A stretch of DNA of 64,000 bases, from the NCBI GenBank assembly GCA_021780315.1, contig JAJXYY010000028.1:1-64000 (forward strand), written 5' to 3'. Each line of letters starts with the position of its first letter. Position 1 is the stretch's first letter. A model generated the notes under the pieces. The model saw only the letters and a list, made by a program, of their open reading frames with translations. It had not been told where the DNA came from and ran no database searches. Positions 1 through 9,703 of the stretch are shown one piece after another. The DNA is from Acidobacteriota bacterium (GTDB lineage Bacteria; Acidobacteriota; Terriglobia; Terriglobales; Acidobacteriaceae). A program made the translations under genes and the position numbers.

Positions 1-33
1 GACTCCGAGCCGTCAGTCGGGCATTCTTATGAC

Positions 34-104
34 TGTCCATTCGATCTCCTCCTAAAAGCTTCTTGTTCGCACAATCAGCTTCTATGATCCAGATCGAATG
101 GACA
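34..104. repeat. 14-bp perfect inverted repeat, 43-nt spacer
   Basis: The arm TGTCCATTCGATCT at 34-47 is exactly reverse-complementary to AGATCGAATGGACA at 91-104. No open frame with recognisable similarity covers it. It lies just beyond the stop of the minus-strand AI-2E-type gene. It could be a long-loop terminator-like hairpin, the end of a small mobile element, or a paired binding site. The spacer holds nothing I recognise. Confidence 0.6.
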
Positions 105-123
105 ACCTATTGAGACATCACAG

Positions 124-660
124 CTAGGGGCGTGGAGGCTGCTGCCTGCCGGTGGAAACAGGCTTGGCCTTGGGTGGGTAAAAGGCGAAGATGATCGCGA
201 GCAAAGGCGGGGCCAGCAGCACTCCCCAGAACGGGATGAGGATTCCGAGGGCGATGGGGCCGAAGAATGCTGCCCACCAGGGGACTCGGGTAGTGCGGTG
301 GAGGATGTAGGGAGCGATGACCAGAGCTTCGAGGACAGCGATGAGCCCGTAGAGTCCAAGGACGAGTCCGAGACGCCATTCGTCGTGTCCGCTGAAGGCG
401 ACGGACAACACCGGCCCGATGAGAGCGATCATGGGGCCGAAGGTAGGAATGATCTGGAAGAAGCCTCCGAGCAAGGCCCAGAGCGGGGCAAACGGCACGT
501 GGATGAGTTCCAGACCGATAAACCAGAGGATGCCCACGATGAGGCCGTCAAGGGTGGCGGCGCGCCACCACTCCAGCAGTGCACGGCCAGCGGTGCTGAC
601 ATGTTGGAGGGAGCGGCGAGGCGGATTGGAGTTGGAAACAGATGGATGAGTGGACGGCAT
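124..660 (-). CDS. AI-2E family transporter-like protein, N-terminally short
   Basis: Predicted inner-membrane permease-like protein of 178 residues. Several hydrophobic helices follow a polar N-terminus. The segment with FFQIIPTFGPMIALIGP (about residues 66-83) and the closing PFWGVLLAPPLLAIIFAFY segment match the C-terminal half of AI-2E exporter family proteins (old DUF20). Full members are about 350 residues, so roughly the first half is missing. No in-frame continuation is visible upstream of the ATG at 660, so it is either a genuine short paralogue or a decayed remnant. It is divergent from the amylase gene. Family assignment is fairly safe; function and substrate are not known. Confidence 0.7.
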   Translation of the reverse strand: MPSTHPSVSNSNPPRRSLQHVSTAGRALLEWWRAATLDGLIVGILWFIGLELIHVPFAPLWALLGGFFQIIPTFGPMIALIGPVLSVAFSGHDEWRLGLVLGLYGLIAVLEALVIAPYILHRTTRVPWWAAFFGPIALGILIPFWGVLLAPPLLAIIFAFYPPKAKPVSTGRQQPPRP

Positions 661-803
661 GAACTCCCCTGCTGCCGCAGCACCAACCGTTGGCAGCGCT
701 GGGGCATCTGACTATGAAGGTACACGGAAGTTTCTACGCTGGTGGAAATGGATACGGCACTGACGCTCTGGTCGCTGAGTGAAACGTAACCTGGAGAACT
801 ACG

Positions 804-2144
804 ATGGCAGTAATGATGCAGGCGTTTTACTGGGATTGTCCGCGGAACGACAACAAAGAACATGAGTGGTGGAATTTCGTTTCGGAACGAGTGGACGAAC
901 TAAGTAAAGCGGGGATCGATGCGCTGTGGCTGCCGCCGGTTTCGAAAGCATCTGACCATACGTCAATGGGCTACGATCCGTACGATTACTTCGACCTGGG
1001 AGACTTTGACCAGAAAGGCGGGACGAAGACCTGGTACGGGAATCGAGCGGAGTTGGTTGCCTTGATTGCAAAGGCCCACGCCAATGGCATCGGGATGTAT
1101 GCGGATATGGTGCTGAACCATAACTCGGGCGGGGACGAGGAAGAGGTGAATCCACTGGATGGGCAGATGCGGTGGACGAAGTTTTCGCCGAAGAGCGGAC
1201 GGTTTGCGCGGGACTGGAACTGCTTTCATCCGAGCCGGTATGAGCAGGTGATGATGGAGGGCGAGAACTTTGCCGGGTTTCCGCACCTGTGCCATCGGAA
1301 CCCTGAGGTGTACACAGCGATGTTCGATTATTCTCGGATGTTGATTGAAGAGTTGGGCTTCGACGGATTCCGGTTCGACTTTGTGAAGGGGTTTGGCGCC
1401 TGGATCATCGGGTTACTGGCCAAGTATCGCTATGTGAAGGAAGGCGTGGAATTTACGCCGTTTGTAGTGGGCGAATACTGGTCGGGAAGCGAGGACATTG
1501 ACGCGTGGCTGGAGCGGGTGAATGAACTGACGGATACGCAGATCGCGGCTTTCGATTTCCCTTTGCGCTACAAGCTTAAGGATTTGTGCGACACTCCTCA
1601 CTTCGATCTGCGGAACCTGACGGATGACGGTTCGGTGGTGATGAAACGTCCGCTGCATGCGGCGACTTTTGTGGACAATCACGATATGGGCGAGAATATG
1701 ATTGTGAACGACAAGCTGATGGCTTACTCGTTCCTGCTGGTGCATGAGGGGTATCCCTGTATTTTCTGGTACGACTATTACAACAACGGGCTGGCACGTC
1801 CCGGGACGGCGAATGGGATTGATGCGCTGATCCAGGCGCACAAACAGTATGCAGGTGGCGACTCGCAGATACTGCATGCGGATCCTGACCTGTACATTAT
1901 GCAGCGGGTCGGGTGGAAGGATGATACGACTTCGCAAGCGGGACTGGTGTATGTGCTGAATAACCTGGGGGACCAGTGGTCCGGGACATCAGTGCAGACG
2001 AAGTGGGTCAACCAGCGATTTGTGCCGATTGCGTGGGATGGGCATGATGATGCGCATCCGAAGGAACGGACGACGGATGCCGAGGGCAGAGCCGAGTTCC
2101 CTGCCCCACCGCGAGGATATGCGATCTACGCTCCGGTGGTGTGA
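804..2144 (+). CDS. alpha-amylase family glycoside hydrolase (GH13)
   Basis: 446-residue TIM-barrel glycosidase that should cleave alpha-glucosidic bonds. The first conserved region is DMVLNHNSGG. The nucleophile region GFRFDFVKGF carries the catalytic Asp, VVGEYW carries the acid/base Glu, and FVDNHDMG carries the third carboxylate. The spacing is normal for GH13. There is no signal peptide (MAVMMQAFYWD starts directly on the barrel), so a cytoplasmic enzyme acting on maltodextrin or glycogen is likely. A GGAG sequence precedes the ATG. The downstream purQ is co-directional but unrelated in function. Exact specificity cannot be read from the sequence. Confidence 0.92.
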   Translation: MAVMMQAFYWDCPRNDNKEHEWWNFVSERVDELSKAGIDALWLPPVSKASDHTSMGYDPYDYFDLGDFDQKGGTKTWYGNRAELVALIAKAHANGIGMYADMVLNHNSGGDEEEVNPLDGQMRWTKFSPKSGRFARDWNCFHPSRYEQVMMEGENFAGFPHLCHRNPEVYTAMFDYSRMLIEELGFDGFRFDFVKGFGAWIIGLLAKYRYVKEGVEFTPFVVGEYWSGSEDIDAWLERVNELTDTQIAAFDFPLRYKLKDLCDTPHFDLRNLTDDGSVVMKRPLHAATFVDNHDMGENMIVNDKLMAYSFLLVHEGYPCIFWYDYYNNGLARPGTANGIDALIQAHKQYAGGDSQILHADPDLYIMQRVGWKDDTTSQAGLVYVLNNLGDQWSGTSVQTKWVNQRFVPIAWDGHDDAHPKERTTDAEGRAEFPAPPRGYAIYAPVV

Positions 2145-2207
2145 AGGGTGTATGGCGGGAACACCGGATCGGACACTGTGGTCAGAAGCCAATGATATTC
2201 TTGAGGA

Positions 2208-2906
2208 ATGAAATTTGGCGTTCTGGTCTTTCCCGGGTCCAACTGCGACCACGACACGGAGTATGTGATTGAAGCCCTGGCGAAGCAGCCAGCGACCTTT
2301 CTCTGGCACGCTTCGGAGGACCTTCAGGGCTGTGATGCGATTGTGGTTCCGGGCGGGTTTGCGTATGGCGACTACCTGCGGACCGGTGCGATCGCGAAGT
2401 TTGCTCCGGTAATGCAGGCGGTAACGAAGTTTGCCAAGGCTGGCGGACTGGTGCTGGGGATCTGCAACGGGTTCCAGATCCTCTGCGAGGCAGGTCTGCT
2501 GCCGGGCGCATTGATGCGCAATGCCAGCCAGCACTACATCTGTAAGCAGACTTATCTGCGGACGGAGACAACCGACTCGCCGTTCACGCGTGGGCTAGCG
2601 AAAGGGCAGGTGTTGCAGATGCCGATTGGGCATATGGAAGGCAACTACTTTTGCGACGAGGCGACGCTGGTGAAGCTGAAGGCTGAGGACCGGATTGCGT
2701 TTCGTTACGCGACACAGTCGGGCGAGGTGACGAAGGCTGCAAATCCGAACGGATCGCTGGAGAATATTGCAGGCATCCTGAGCGAAGGGCGCAATGTGTT
2801 GGGGATGATGCCGCATCCGGACCGCTCGAGCGAGCAACTACTGGGCTCGGCGGATGGGCTGCGGTTGTTTGCATCGATGATCGAGAGCCTGGCGGCAGCG
2901 CAGTAG
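2208..2906 (+). CDS. purQ: phosphoribosylformylglycinamidine synthase subunit PurQ
   Basis: 232-residue class I glutamine amidotransferase that supplies ammonia to PurL for the fourth step of de novo purine synthesis. The start [16 protein letters not shown] is characteristic. The nucleophile elbow is [12 protein letters not shown] with its Cys near residue 86, and the His/Glu end of the triad lies in [10 protein letters not shown]. The length fits the small stand-alone PurQ that works with PurS and small PurL; neither is in the window. The Shine-Dalgarno GAGGA abuts the ATG almost directly, which is an unusually short spacing. A PHP phosphatase gene follows 33 nt downstream. Confidence 0.95.
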   Translation: MKFGVLVFPGSNCDHDTEYVIEALAKQPATFLWHASEDLQGCDAIVVPGGFAYGDYLRTGAIAKFAPVMQAVTKFAKAGGLVLGICNGFQILCEAGLLPGALMRNASQHYICKQTYLRTETTDSPFTRGLAKGQVLQMPIGHMEGNYFCDEATLVKLKAEDRIAFRYATQSGEVTKAANPNGSLENIAGILSEGRNVLGMMPHPDRSSEQLLGSADGLRLFASMIESLAAAQ

Positions 2907-2939
2907 AAACTGCCAAGGCAGTGAGAGGCTAAAGGCACG

Positions 2940-3731
2940 ATGATCGATATCCATCATCACCTGCTGTGGGGACTGGACGACGGCGCGACAAGCCCGGAGA
3001 TGTCGGTGGCGATGGCCAAGATGGCTGCGGCTGATGGAATCAGCCATATCGTATGTACTCCACATGCGAACAGCCGCTATGCGTATGTTCCTGAGGTGGT
3101 GGAGGAGAAGATCCGGGAGTTGCAGCAGTTGCTGCAACAGGAGCAGATAGAGGTGAAGCTGGGTCGCGGGTGCGACTTTCACCTTTCGTATGACAATGTT
3201 CTGGAAGCGAAGAGCGACCCGGCACGGTTCAGCATCAATGGTTTGGGCTACCTGCTGGTGGAGCTTCCAGACTATGGGATATCACCCGGATTGACGGAGA
3301 CCTTCTACCAGTTGCGGCTGGCTGGATTGACGCCGATTCTGACGCACCCGGAACGTAATGCGACCTTGCAGGCCGATCCAGAACGAATGGCGGAGTGGAT
3401 GCGGGGCGGATTACTGCTGCAGGTGACAGTCGGGTCGGTTCTAGGCCAAATGGGGAAACAAGCGCACAAGCTGGCCCACCGTTTTCTGGCCGACCGCTGG
3501 GTTCACTTTCTGGCGACAGATGCCCACAACATCGTCTCCCGCCCCCCGAAGATGCGGGCTGCACTTGATCTGGTGGCGGAGAAGTACGATCCCGAGTATG
3601 CGCGGGCATTGTGCGTGAGCAATCCACTGGCCGCCTTTCTGGGCAAGCCGCTGGTGAATGCGGAAGAGCCGCTGGGACTGTTTGAAGACCAACAAAAGAC
3701 GAGTTGGTGGCAACGTCTGATGAGGCGCTAA
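2940..3731 (+). CDS. CpsB/CapC-type PHP-domain tyrosine phosphatase
   Basis: 263-residue metal-dependent phosphoesterase of the polymerase-and-histidinol-phosphatase fold. The opening DIHHHLLWGLDDGA supplies the first metal-binding HxH, and further ligands lie in VCTPHAN, LTHPERN and FLATDAHN. This pattern is that of Gram-positive CpsB/YwqE, which dephosphorylates tyrosine kinases governing polysaccharide export. No BY-kinase or capsule gene is nearby, so the target is unknown. It follows purQ by 33 nt and may be co-transcribed. Confidence 0.88.
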   Translation: MIDIHHHLLWGLDDGATSPEMSVAMAKMAAADGISHIVCTPHANSRYAYVPEVVEEKIRELQQLLQQEQIEVKLGRGCDFHLSYDNVLEAKSDPARFSINGLGYLLVELPDYGISPGLTETFYQLRLAGLTPILTHPERNATLQADPERMAEWMRGGLLLQVTVGSVLGQMGKQAHKLAHRFLADRWVHFLATDAHNIVSRPPKMRAALDLVAEKYDPEYARALCVSNPLAAFLGKPLVNAEEPLGLFEDQQKTSWWQRLMRR

Positions 3732-3761
3732 AAGCAACGATCCTGAGGTGGTTCGGTGGAC

Positions 3762-4493
3762 TTAGAGTCCGAGACCGCCATCGACCGCGAGGAGCTGGCC
3801 GGTGATGAAGTGTGGGCCTGTTGCAAAGAATAAGGCGGCCGCTGCCACGTCTTCGGCGGTGCCATTGCGTCGCATGGGTGTGCGGTGGGCAAACTCCTCA
3901 TAGGCGGCTCCGAGCTCACCTTGCACGATCATACCGGGTGCTATGCAGTTGACGCTGATGTTGGGTGCCCAGGCCTTTGCCATGGTTTGCGACAACATGT
4001 GCACGGCAGCCTTAGATGTGCAGTAGTGGGCGTGGGTCGCCCACGGATGTGTGCCACCCAGAGAGCCGATGTTGATGATGCGTCCAATGGCCTGGTGGAG
4101 ATGTGGGTAGGCTGCCTGAGCAACGAGGAATGGGGCCCTGGTATTGGTCTCAAACATATGGTCCCACTGCGTAGCCGAGATATGTTCGAGCGCGGCTGAC
4201 TCGAAGAAGCCTGCGTTGTTGACGAGAATATCGAGGTGACCGAAGTCGTTGGCGATGGACTGGACCGTGTGCTTGATACTGTCCGGATCGCGGAGATCAC
4301 AGCGGACAGCGAGAGCTTCTATGTCGAGTGCAGCCAGATCGCGGAGTGTGGATTCGGCCTCGACATCTGAGTTGAGGTAGGTGATGGCCACGTGCGCGCC
4401 GGCCTGTGCGAAGGCCAAGGCAATGGCCCGCCCGATCCGCCGGGCCCCGCCAGTGACAAGAACAGTCTTACCGAGCAACGCTGGTTGTGTCAT
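3762..4493 (-). CDS. SDR family oxidoreductase
   Basis: 243-residue classical short-chain dehydrogenase/reductase. It has the nucleotide-binding TGGARRIG motif (about residues 15-22), NNAG, a catalytic Ser in GSLGG and the YCTSK catalytic pair. The C-terminus GQLLAVDGGLGL is typical. An Arg pair in the Gly-rich loop resembles pteridine reductase and FabG-like members that prefer NADPH (inference). The substrate is not deducible. It is convergent with the PHP phosphatase gene and lies 17 nt downstream of the secreted protein gene at 4511-5071. Confidence 0.9.
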   Translation of the reverse strand: MTQPALLGKTVLVTGGARRIGRAIALAFAQAGAHVAITYLNSDVEAESTLRDLAALDIEALAVRCDLRDPDSIKHTVQSIANDFGHLDILVNNAGFFESAALEHISATQWDHMFETNTRAPFLVAQAAYPHLHQAIGRIINIGSLGGTHPWATHAHYCTSKAAVHMLSQTMAKAWAPNISVNCIAPGMIVQGELGAAYEEFAHRTPMRRNGTAEDVAAAALFFATGPHFITGQLLAVDGGLGL

Positions 4494-4510
4494 GGTATGC
4501 AGGTCAGAGC

Positions 4511-5071
4511 TTACTGCTTGGGTGCTGCGGGTGCGGGTGAGGCCGGCTGGGAGGGGGAGGAGGGAGCGGCATCAGGAGATGCGGGCTTGGCACTCGGCTT
4601 GACTGGCTCCTGCACTCCGGGCTTGCGCTCGGATACTTTACCCTGATTGTCGACATAGGCTGAGATCTGCTCCTGGGGGCGGAGCATCTTGACCGCGATG
4701 TCGCGACTGGACTCACTGATGAGGAAGTCCTCAGCATAGGTAGCGAAGCCGTTGGCAATGATCTGCACGCGCACCATGCTACCGGTGGGAATGACGTCGA
4801 TGGTGGCATTGCCATCCGGATCGGTCTTAATCTCCAGGCTGCCGATGTCCTTGCCGTCTTTGGTGGGGTTGAAGACGACGGCGGCGTTCGCGATGGGCTT
4901 GCCGTTGGAGTTCTTGGCGACGTGAACGACTATGTGAGAGGTCTCGGGTGGAGCTTTGTATTTACGACCGCGATACTCTTTCGAATCCTGGCAGTTTCCC
5001 AGCGTGGGAGCGGCGAAGGAGGTGAGAGCAAGAAGCAGAAGTGGAAACCCGACGATTCGGTTGAGGCTCAT
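4511..5071 (-). CDS. secreted protein with carboxypeptidase-regulatory-like domain
   Basis: About 186 residues with a clear N-terminal signal peptide (hydrophobic stretch FPLLLLALTSFAAPTLG). A beta-sandwich segment of the CarboxypepD_reg type follows (HIVVHVAKNSNGKPIANAAVVF, then TDPDGNATIDVIP and VRVQIIANGFATY). The C-terminal tail is rich in Pro, Ala and Ser. Such proteins are frequent in the acidobacterial envelope; no catalytic residues are visible. The ATG at 5071 is preferred over the adjacent upstream GTG at 5074. Role unknown. Confidence 0.8.
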   Translation of the reverse strand: MSLNRIVGFPLLLLALTSFAAPTLGNCQDSKEYRGRKYKAPPETSHIVVHVAKNSNGKPIANAAVVFNPTKDGKDIGSLEIKTDPDGNATIDVIPTGSMVRVQIIANGFATYAEDFLISESSRDIAVKMLRPQEQISAYVDNQGKVSERKPGVQEPVKPSAKPASPDAAPSSPSQPASPAPAAPKQ

Positions 5072-5174
5072 CACTGTATTCTACGACGCGCGACGGATTT
5101 CAGGGAGCGGCCGCACGCATCCATTACAAGCAGAAATCATGCGCGACTTTCACTCACATTTTACAGAAAGGAGG

Positions 5175-5204
5175 TTGACAGTTAGCCAGTGGAACAATTA
5201 GTGT
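5175..5204 (+). promoter_or_regulatory. groESL promoter (housekeeping type)
   Basis: TTGACA at 5175-5180 matches the -35 consensus perfectly. With an 18-bp spacer, TAGTGT at 5199-5204 serves as the -10. The CIRCE operator begins at the last base of the -10, so repressor binding would cover the transcription start. The resulting groES leader is about 170 nt. Confidence 0.75.
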
Positions 5205-5230
5205 TAGCAATCGGAAGGGTCGAGTGCTAA
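5204..5230. promoter_or_regulatory. CIRCE operator (HrcA binding site)
   Basis: TTAGCAATC, nine spacer bases, then GAGTGCTAA. This matches the CIRCE inverted repeat TTAGCACTC-N9-GAGTGCTAA with one changed base in the left arm. Its position over the start of the groES-groEL transcript predicts HrcA repression that is relieved at heat shock. Confidence 0.95.
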
Positions 5231-5322
5231 TTCCCTGAATACCTCGACACCCGGGCCATATTGGGATCGACTTTCCAGCTAACCTTACTGGCCAAGCTGC
5301 CAGGGGGTTACGAACCATAACT

Positions 5323-5338
5323 GGGCGGCGTGCCGCCC
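5323..5338 (+). other. GC hairpin in groES 5' leader
   Basis: GGGCGGC and GCCGCCC are separated by two bases, so in practice a six-pair stem with a four-base loop forms. It lies about 40 nt upstream of the groES ATG, between the CIRCE site and the ribosome binding site. It may stabilise the leader; no T-run follows, so it is not a terminator. Confidence 0.45.
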
Positions 5339-5380
5339 TACTACAGCAGTAGCTAAATCGTACGAAGGAGATGTAACTCA

Positions 5381-5680
5381 ATGGCGACAACATCATTTAC
5401 TCCGCTGCATGATCGCATTCTGGTCCGGCGCGTTGAAGAGGGCGAGAGCATTCGCGGCGGAATCATCATTCCGGATTCGGCAAAAGAGAAGCCACAGCAA
5501 GGCGAGGTTATCGCGGTCGGCAAGGGCAAGTCGAACGACGAGGGCAAGGTATTCCCTCTGGACGTGAAGGCTGGCGACAACATTCTGTTCGGCAAGTACT
5601 CCGGCACTGAGATCAAGCTGGATGGCGAAGAGTTTCTGATCATGCGTGAGGAAGAAGTTCTCGGCATCCTGAAGAAGTAA
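5381..5680 (+). CDS. groS: co-chaperonin GroES
   Basis: 99-residue lid of the GroEL folding chamber. The start [17 protein letters not shown], the mobile-loop region [19 protein letters not shown] with its IIIP GroEL-binding tip, and the end [13 protein letters not shown] are canonical. A strong AAGGAG Shine-Dalgarno lies eight bases upstream. It is first in the operon with groEL, 110 nt apart, under promoter and CIRCE control. Confidence 0.98.
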   Translation: MATTSFTPLHDRILVRRVEEGESIRGGIIIPDSAKEKPQQGEVIAVGKGKSNDEGKVFPLDVKAGDNILFGKYSGTEIKLDGEEFLIMREEEVLGILKK

Positions 5681-5760
5681 CGACTGCGCGTCACGGCGGA
5701 CGATGCTTCAGACGCCCAGAACGCGAAGACTGAGACTTCTTTATTTGACACTATTTTTGA

Positions 5761-7464
<1,704 letters not shown>

Positions 7465-7490
7465 GCAGCACCGTAAGAGGAAGAATAAAA

Positions 7491-7523
7491 GCGGCCTCGG
7501 AGAGATCCGAGGCCGCTTTTTTT
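7491..7523. terminator. bidirectional intrinsic terminator after groEL
   Basis: GCGGCCTCGG (7491-7500) and CCGAGGCCGC (7507-7516) form a perfect ten-pair stem with a six-base loop, followed by seven Ts. An A-rich run on the left side allows it also to end the minus-strand VWA gene that stops at 7546. Confidence 0.95.
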
Positions 7524-7545
7524 GTTGGTACAAGTTGCGGGCGAT

Positions 7546-8508
7546 TTATTGCTGGGTGGCAGGACCGATGAGGATGCCTGGGCGAACCTCCTGGGGGGCT
7601 GTGAGCTTGGTTTTGGGGAGTTTGGTGGAGACCTTGATGCGGACGAGTTTCTGATCGCCGGGGGCGTTGAAGGAGGCGATGTAGGTTTCGGAGACGTCGT
7701 GCTGGAATTGTTTGAGGAACGGAACCATGGAGACGGGGTTTCCAGTTCCCTCGTAGTAGGCGCGACCTCCTGAGGCTTCGGCGATCTGGGAGAGGTAGCT
7801 TTGTCCGCTGAAGTTGGCTGCTCCACCGTGGATGCCTGCGTCGGCGAAGTAGATGGAGTAGATGGGCACACCGGTGATTTGAGCGGCATTGGATGCCTGG
7901 TCGACGTAAGGGCTGTTCTGGTTGGCCATGCTGACGCTGCCGTTATAGGGGTCCACGCCGTCGGTGATCATGAGGATGAAGCGAGCTTTGCGGACAGGTT
8001 GGCCGTTGGCGTCGGCGGAGACCGGGCGCCACTCTTTGAGGAATTCGGTGACACAGAAGTAGGGGCTGGCGCTGAGTCCGGGCATACCGAGGGGAACGCG
8101 GAGTGACTTGGCGGCTGCGGCGTAGTCGGTGGTGAAGTCCTGCACGGGAAGGACTCGGCCGTTCTGCATGTAGCCGACGAAGATCTGGGTGCCGGCGGGG
8201 AGTGAGGTGATGAAGTTGCGGAGGCTGCCGAGTTCCCTGCCGACCGACTCACGCAGGCCATCGTCGATGAGCAAGGCTATCTGGGCCCCTGCGGGGATTA
8301 CACGGGAGAAGCCGGTGAGTGGGGTGACGTGGTTGTCGACCTTGAGAGTGATGGCATCGGGGGTGGGGGTGAGGTTTGTCTTGGATTCGACGGAGACCAG
8401 GGCTTGCGTTGGGGCACCTTCCTGGGCGTTCAGCAGAGGCGAGCCAGCCAGCAGGATGGCGGCAAGGGCGAGTGGGAGAGTGATGGAGCGTGTTCGATGT
8501 AGTGTCAT
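7546..8508 (-). other. probable independent VWA product (internal start at 8508)
   Basis: ATG at 8506-8508 begins a 320-residue product with an immediate Sec signal peptide ending near LLNAQ. GAGGA lies 13 bases upstream, a loose but usable ribosome binding site. Secreted VWA proteins of this length are common in the group, and a signal peptide buried at residue 244 of a longer protein would not function as one. I consider this start likely for the VWA product. Confidence 0.6.
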
Positions 8509-9237
8509 GTCGATCTTTTGTTCCTCGGTAGTTAGACGGTGGGATGCAGCGAACGGGAGTTGTGCGGTACGGGAGTCGTTCAACAGAGTACGCTGCCGGG
8601 GGAGGATATGGTCTGTTGGGGCGAAGCGGCGAGGGTAACGGAGCAGGTTCCGGGGTGGCGGGAGAGGTTGGGTGGCTACGGCCTGGAGGGTGGGAATGAC
8701 GGTAGCAGGGGTAGTGGTTGGGGTGAGTGGCTGGGATTCCCGGGGGGATGGGGAGGGGAGTTCGGTTGGGGCAGGGATGGGGCGGGGGTTGCGGAGTTCG
8801 TGGAGCAGGTTGCCGATGAAGCTGCGGGATTGCTCGAATTCGGCGCGGGGAGCGAGGTTGCCGAGGGTGGGGTCGGCGACGACCTCTTCGACGAGGGTGG
8901 CTGGGGGCTGATCGGAGCGTTTCTGGGTGGGTTTGGGCAGGTTGAGGCTGGCGATCTGGAGGCCATAGAGGAGAAGGCCGGCGCGACGGGGATCGATGTC
9001 GTTGGCGGCGATGCGGCGGAGGACCTCGCCGAGGGAGGCCTGAATGGCGCTCTGGTCTTCGGGCAGGGGTAGTTGGAAGTTGGCCTGGCGGTTGCGGCGC
9101 TGGCGGGGGTTGGCGACGGGTTTGCGGGTGGTGTGGTGGTAGTAGCAGAGTTCCTGCTGGCGGAGACAGGGGCTGGCACAGCGGTGTCCGTCGGTAAAGA
9201 TGTGGCGGCACTGGTAGCGTACGGGTTCGGTTGACAT
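7546..9237 (-). CDS. Cys/His-rich N-terminal domain fused in frame to secreted-type VWA-domain protein
   Basis: Uninterrupted 563-codon frame. Residues 1-35 hold a C-x9-C-x10-C-x2-H pattern (C10, C20, C31, H34/H35, with an extra C24) resembling a small zinc-binding domain. Residues 36-240 are Pro/Arg-rich and poorly ordered. From residue 244, MTLHRTRSITLPLALAAIL forms a complete signal peptide. It leads into a von Willebrand A fold with IALLIDDGL in place of a canonical DxSxS metal site, and ILMITDGVDPY. The start at 9237 has a good GGAG site within a GGGAGGGGGG stretch. An internal signal peptide argues that the VWA part is normally translated on its own from 8508. Either two overlapping products or a real fusion is possible. 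Confidence 0.7.
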   Translation of the reverse strand: MSTEPVRYQCRHIFTDGHRCASPCLRQQELCYYHHTTRKPVANPRQRRNRQANFQLPLPEDQSAIQASLGEVLRRIAANDIDPRRAGLLLYGLQIASLNLPKPTQKRSDQPPATLVEEVVADPTLGNLAPRAEFEQSRSFIGNLLHELRNPRPIPAPTELPSPSPRESQPLTPTTTPATVIPTLQAVATQPLPPPRNLLRYPRRFAPTDHILPRQRTLLNDSRTAQLPFAASHRLTTEEQKIDMTLHRTRSITLPLALAAILLAGSPLLNAQEGAPTQALVSVESKTNLTPTPDAITLKVDNHVTPLTGFSRVIPAGAQIALLIDDGLRESVGRELGSLRNFITSLPAGTQIFVGYMQNGRVLPVQDFTTDYAAAAKSLRVPLGMPGLSASPYFCVTEFLKEWRPVSADANGQPVRKARFILMITDGVDPYNGSVSMANQNSPYVDQASNAAQITGVPIYSIYFADAGIHGGAANFSGQSYLSQIAEASGGRAYYEGTGNPVSMVPFLKQFQHDVSETYIASFNAPGDQKLVRIKVSTKLPKTKLTAPQEVRPGILIGPATQQ

Positions 9238-9239
9238 GG

Positions 9240-9305
9240 GTTACTCCCCCCTCCCGGGGATTTGTGGCAAAGTCTTCCAATGATGAGACTTAGGCTTGGA
9301 CTTGA
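9240..9305 (-). repeat. G-rich leader repeat, copy A
   Basis: On the minus strand this element reads CCAAGCCTAAGTCT, a short loop, AGACTTTGCCACAAA, then GGGAGGGGGGAGTAACCC directly before the ATG at 9237. It shares order and sequence with 57452-57515 upstream of the dGTPase gene. It contains an AGTCT...AGACT inverted repeat. The G-run doubles as the Shine-Dalgarno region. Confidence 0.75.
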
Positions 9306-9331
9306 TGGCGTTTCGGCGTCGAGTCCGGAGT

Positions 9332-9369
9332 TAAAAGCGAAGAGCCCCTGGCTGGATGGCCGGGGGCTC
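9332..9369 (-). terminator. intrinsic terminator / hairpin upstream of leader copy A
   Basis: GAGCCCCTGGC and GGCCGGGGGCTC (9342-9369) pair across a short loop. On the minus strand the stem is followed by TTCGCTTTT. It lies 36 nt before leader copy A, mirroring the arrangement at 57.5 kb. Confidence 0.65.
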
Positions 9370-9629
9370 CGATTGGTTCACTGCTTTCAGTGTATGGGTT
9401 TGGAGGTAACTGGTTGTTCAGTGGAGGATGCGGGATAAGTGGTTTGGTGTGTGGTGGTTGGAAAGTTACTGGGAGGGATTGGGGGTTGACAAGTGATTTT
9501 GCTGGGGTTTGTGGGGTGTTTGCGGGTGGATTTTTTGTGGGTTAGCGGGTTCGACTTCCCTGCTCTGGCTCGGAGGCGTGTGACTTGAGCGGAGGGCTGC
9601 TGCGAGGCTTGTGTCTGCTGGGAAGCTCA
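9370..9629. other. intergenic stretch without recognised gene
   Basis: About 260 bases between two minus-strand terminators. It is GT-rich on the plus strand and no supported open frame was found. Two terminators in tandem with this gap would permit a small minus-strand RNA, but I see no promoter that proves one. Confidence 0.4.
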
Positions 9630-9666
9630 CAAGAAAGCCCCCTGGCTGCTGAGGCAGCGAGGGGGC
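9630..9666 (-). terminator. intrinsic terminator of the glycine-zipper protein gene
   Basis: GCCCCCTGGCTGC and GCAGCGAGGGGGC (9637-9666) form a long GC stem with a four-base loop. On the minus strand it is followed by TTTCTTGT. It lies 37 nt beyond the stop at 9704. Confidence 0.85.
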
Positions 9667-9703
9667 GACTGGAGCCGAGAGCGAATGCTGCCGGTGGACG
9701 GTT

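Noticed and set aside
9541-9600. tRNA-like TTCGA loop on the plus strand (GGGTTCGACTTCCC)
   Set aside because: The stem flanking the loop does not pair well, and no acceptor, D or anticodon arm can be folded around it.
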